Part shown: piece after piece, positions 60,990 through 64,000 of the stretch
How positions within the stretch are numbered: position 1 is the first letter of the stretch
Layout: every line of letters begins with the position of its first letter
Made by a program: the position numbers and the translations under genes
Assembly (NCBI GenBank): GCA_965226855.1
Contig: CBDDEE010000031.1
Span: 372,001 to 436,000, forward strand
Length of the DNA: 64,000 bases
Origin: JAUXJB01 sp965226855
Lineage (GTDB): Bacteria; Myxococcota_A; UBA9160; SZUA-336
Direction of reading: 5' to 3'
The notes under the pieces: model-generated
What the model saw: only the letters and a program-made list of their open reading frames with translations
Database searches by the model: none
Told to the model about the DNA's origin: nothing

Positions 60990-61947
60990 ATGAGATTAGG
61001 CGTGATAGCGGGACAGGACCGCGACTGGAAGGAGTCGCTCCAGAAGGTCCGGATCGCCGAGGGCCTCGGCTACGAGCTCGTGGTGTCGGGCGAGGCGTGG
61101 GGTCCCTCGACGATCCCCTGGATGACCCTGCTCGCCGCGAACACCGAACGTATCCAGGTCGGCACGTCGATCCTGAACGTTCGCAGCGCTCGACGAGCTC
61201 TCGGGCGGGCGCATGATCTGCGGGCTCGGCTCGTCAGGCAACCGCGTGATCGAGCACTTTCACGGCGTGCCGTTCGAGCGGCCGCTGCGGCGCATTCGGG
61301 AGTATGTTGAGATCTTCAACCTGGCGATCGCGGGCGAGCGCCTCATCTACGACGGCGAGATCTTCAAGCTCGAGCGCGGCTTCCGAGTCGACTACGACCG
61401 TCCCCGCCATCACATTCCGGTGTACATCGCCGCGATCACGCCGCGCTCAATCCACCAGACCGGTGAGATCGCCGACGGCATCTTTCCGATCCACTGGCCC
61501 AAGCAGCACTTCGAGTCGCTGCGCGAGCAGCTCGCCGCAGGTGCCGAGAGCGCGGGCCGGTCGAGCGACGACCTCACGATCGCGCCGTTCACGAACGTGT
61601 ACGTGCTGGGTGGAGGGGACGACGACGAGACCTGGCGCACTGCACGGCAGCCGCTCTTCCACTACGTGAACCGGATGGGCGACTTCTACTGGCGCATGCT
61701 CGCGTCTAACGGCTTCGAGGCCGAGGTCGCCACGTCGCGGGCCGCCTGGGAGAATCGCGACGCCGAGGCTGCGAGCGCTGCCATCAGCGAGAAGATGGTG
61801 CGCGAGATCCAGGTGATCGGCCCGCTCGAGTCGGTGGCGGAGCAGCTCCGCGAGCGCGCGGCGCTCGGCGCCGACCTGCAGCTGATCCAGATGCCGGGAG
61901 GCACGCCAGCCGAGGCCGGGAAGCGGCTCGAATCGCTGCTGGGGTAG
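60990..61947 (+). pseudogene. LLM-class flavin oxidoreductase (luciferase-like), small internal deletion
   Basis: From ATG 60990 the frame reads MRLGVIAGQDRDWKESLQKV ... ANTERIQVGTSILNV, a good F420/FMN luciferase-like N-terminus. Near 61185-61190 the frame is lost, and the family resumes in another frame with AALDELSGGRMICGLGSSGN, RVIEHFHGVPFERPL ... IPVYIAAITPRSIHQTGEIA, ending at 61947. Relatives have about 15-20 residues between ILNV and the LDELSGGR helix; here they are absent. The rest is well preserved, so the lesion is recent or an assembly fault. Cofactor and substrate unknown. Confidence 0.78.
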
Positions 61948-62025
61948 AACGAGCGGCTGACCGACGGTCGGACACTTAGACCAATCCCGATGGGCTCGGC
62001 GCGTCCGTACGTCCCGGGCGGCGTG

Positions 62026-64000
62026 TCAGCAGAGGCGCCGGATCTGCTGTGAGAGAACTGTCAGAGAGGCCAGACTGAGATCCTGATTCGATTCGATCTG
62101 TGTCGCCGTCGCCTCGACCTGGCGCAGACAGGCGGCGCGCTCGCGGCAAAGGTACGCGAGCGGATCGAGCTCGTCTGACTCGAGCAGTGCCAGAGTGAGG
62201 CGCCGCTGCAGACCCAGCATCTCTACGTGCAGGACCTCGTGGGCGACGCGGCTCCAGCCGTCGGCGCGCTCCGCCCCGCGCAGTCGTTCCAGCAGCCAGG
62301 TGATGCGCGTTACGCGGCCGATCCTGCTGTGAAGCGCAACGGTGTCGAGCAACGGTGCCCCGGCGCTCATCGACACGGGCAACGCGCCCAGCACGTGCAC
62401 GGCTTTTGCGAGATCGGCCAGCGCGACGGCGAGCTTTCGGGTAACGCCATCCTCGGCCATCCGATCCGCTCGAGCTGTCACTCGAGACAGGTCGGCCTCG
62501 TCGGCCCAGCTCGCAAGATCGCCCGTGAGTGAGCTCACCGCATCCGCCCAGCGTCGCTGGTTACCCTCGAGCAGGCAGGAACACCCCAGGTCCAGCAGCA
62601 TCGACGCCAGCTGTCGTACGCTCTCGCCGAGCACGAGCTCGATCCGCAACCGGGTGGCCTCATCGACGCTCTCGTTCGAGATCTCCGCTCGAAGTCCCTC
62701 CCCGGAGACGATCCGGTCAGCGGTGTAGTAGGCCGCGACGACCTCGGCAGTTTCCGCGCCCATGGCTCCGACCAGCTCCGGAACGAGAGTGACGCCCGCG
62801 CAGTCGACCACGCGATTCGTCAGGCAGGTGGCCGTGATCTCCTTTCGGAGCTGGTGGCCATCGATGGAGGACGCGAAGCTCGCGTGCATCTTCTGCGGGA
62901 AGTACGCGTCGAACAGACCCGCGAGCGACGGATGGGAGACGATCTCTGAGCCGATTAGCTCGCGCTTGACGAACATCTTCGTGTAGCCGAGCAGAATGGA
63001 GAGCTCCGGACGCGTGAAGCCCCTCGCGCTGTCCGCCGCCAGCCTGCGCATGCGCAGGGACTCCGAGTCCGGAAGGAACTCCACGGCGGGATCCAGCTCG
63101 GCTCGGTCCACGAGAAACCGCATGGCGAGCTCCACCCGCTCAGGATCCTGGTCGCTGCGAAGCAGGTCCATGGAGACGCAGCGGCTCTGCTTCGCGTTGT
63201 GAGCCAGGACGGCGGTGTTCGCATCCTCCACGCACGCGCGGAGCAGCTCGTCCCGGCTCGCATCCGACAGTGATCCATCCGCACAGCGCGGAGCGAGCAT
63301 CACCTTGAAGTTGACCTCCTGGTCCGAGAGCTCGACGCCGCCCGAGTTGTCGAGCGCATCCGTGTTGATCCGAACTCCAGCGAGGGCGCACTCGACCCTG
63401 GCCAGCTGGGTGAAGCCGAGATTGCCACCCTCACCGACGACGCGCGCGTGCACCTCGCTCGCGTCCACACGCACGCTCTCGTTCGCGCGATCGCCGACGT
63501 CTTCGTGCGACTCGCTCGAGGCCTTGACGTAGGTACCGATGCCCCCGTTCCAGAGCAGATCTACGGGCAGCTGAAGAACGGCTCGAATCAGCTCCTCACC
63601 GCTCAGCCAATCGCGCTCCACGTCGAGAGCGCGCCTGACCTCCGGAGAGAGTTCGATCCGCTTTGCGCTGCGCTCGTATACTCCTCCACCCCGGCTGATC
63701 TTCGAGCGGTCATATGCGTCCCAGCTCGAACCCGGCAGCTCGAACAGGCGCTTTCGTTCGTGCCAGGCGGGTACCGGATCAGGATCGGGATCCAGGAACA
63801 CGTGCCTGTGATCGAAGGCGGCCTGGAGCCGGCCGCGATGCGCGAGCAGCATGCCGTTCCCGAAGACGTCTCCCGACATGTCCCCGATGCCGACAATCGT
63901 GTACGTCTCCTCGTCGAGGTCGATCCCCATCTCTAGGAAGTGGCGCCGGACGCAGACCCACGCGCCCCGCGCGGTGATTCCTTCCTTCTTGTGGTCGTAA
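62026..64000 (-). CDS. NAD-specific glutamate dehydrogenase (large GDH-180 type), C-terminal part
   Basis: The frame enters from beyond base 64000 and ends at 62026, giving the last ~657 residues. It opens with YDHKKEGITARGAWVCVRRH, then IVGIGDMSGDVFGNGMLLA, DLLWNGGIGTYVKASSESH, VVGEGGNLGFTQLARVE, DALDNSGGVELSDQEVNFKV and FTRPELSILLGYTK. All are typical of the catalytic and C-terminal helical regions of the 180-kDa NAD-GDH family. The enzyme deaminates glutamate to 2-oxoglutarate. The N-terminal regulatory and ACT-like regions lie outside. No internal break is seen in the visible part. Confidence 0.93.
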   Translation of the reverse strand, partial: YDHKKEGITARGAWVCVRRHFLEMGIDLDEETYTIVGIGDMSGDVFGNGMLLAHRGRLQAAFDHRHVFLDPDPDPVPAWHERKRLFELPGSSWDAYDRSKISRGGGVYERSAKRIELSPEVRRALDVERDWLSGEELIRAVLQLPVDLLWNGGIGTYVKASSESHEDVGDRANESVRVDASEVHARVVGEGGNLGFTQLARVECALAGVRINTDALDNSGGVELSDQEVNFKVMLAPRCADGSLSDASRDELLRACVEDANTAVLAHNAKQSRCVSMDLLRSDQDPERVELAMRFLVDRAELDPAVEFLPDSESLRMRRLAADSARGFTRPELSILLGYTKMFVKRELIGSEIVSHPSLAGLFDAYFPQKMHASFASSIDGHQLRKEITATCLTNRVVDCAGVTLVPELVGAMGAETAEVVAAYYTADRIVSGEGLRAEISNESVDEATRLRIELVLGESVRQLASMLLDLGCSCLLEGNQRRWADAVSSLTGDLASWADEADLSRVTARADRMAEDGVTRKLAVALADLAKAVHVLGALPVSMSAGAPLLDTVALHSRIGRVTRITWLLERLRGAERADGWSRVAHEVLHVEMLGLQRRLTLALLESDELDPLAYLCRERAACLRQVEATATQIESNQDLSLASLTVLSQQIRRLC

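Noticed and set aside
1..64000. CRISPR arrays, rRNA genes, phage structural genes or a replication origin
   Set aside because: No regularly spaced repeats, rRNA core sequences, capsid or tail proteins or dnaA-box clusters were noticed on reading the window.

Overview
The window is GC-rich, densely coded DNA from a bacterium. It carries a PQQ dehydrogenase, a family III CoA transferase, an LLM oxidoreductase fragment, several SDR/amidohydrolase-type enzymes, a large NAD-glutamate dehydrogenase, PEP-CTERM, dockerin and MopE-like secreted proteins, c-di-GMP riboswitches and selenocysteine-type genes. That mix suits a deltaproteobacterial-grade lineage (Myxococcota, Desulfobacterota, Binatota or similar). 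The sequence alone does not fix the phylum.

Layout. 0-17 kb: catabolic genes, with a partial quinoprotein dehydrogenase, an Hsp70-like protein, a YdcF-like protein, a coupled pair (HpaB-family flavin hydroxylase plus a double-domain CaiB/BaiF CoA transferase), an MFS carrier, a VOC protein, an internally deleted MetE-like gene, an amidase, a molybdopterin oxidoreductase with an LsrF-like aldolase/thiolase, a MoaD/ThiS-like protein and an alpha/beta hydrolase. 17-27 kb: a translationally coupled run of secreted-protein genes: a cohesin-like PEP-CTERM protein, a dockerin protein split by an IS5-type element, and a ~2,100-residue PKD/MopE-repeat protein. This run leads into a UGSC-type selenoprotein gene. 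27-36 kb: amidohydrolase, threonine-dehydratase-like enzyme, and a Cu/Ag-type RND efflux operon. 36-48 kb: a mobile-element zone. An IS1182-type element splits a DUF6151/GFA-like gene, an IS256 remnant is present, two near-identical GEMM-I (c-di-GMP) riboswitches occur, and a second IS5-type copy splits the large secreted protein under one riboswitch. 48-64 kb: cupin, FAH hydrolase, tRNA-Ser next to a tRNA fragment, a DUF3604/PpiC/HupE operon, SDR, D-aminoacylase-like enzyme, SnoaL and CMD proteins, a second UGSC selenoprotein gene with its partner, a DhlA-like dehalogenase, a deleted LLM gene and the C-terminal part of NAD-GDH.

The strongest discovery is the pair of UGSC genes. Each has an in-frame TGA exactly at the Asp-TGA-Gly-Ser-Cys position. 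Each TGA is followed at the same distance (+19 to +23) by a hairpin whose loop contains GUCU, as in the bacterial SECIS of formate dehydrogenase. One of them contains an out-of-frame segment of a paralogue of its partner gene.

Three insertion sequences each sit between 4-bp YTAG duplications. In every case removing the element and one duplication rejoins the host gene in frame, so the hosts were intact until recently. Several genes also show single-base frameshifts, some in G or C runs, or internal deletions. Some of these may be sequencing or assembly faults rather than biology.
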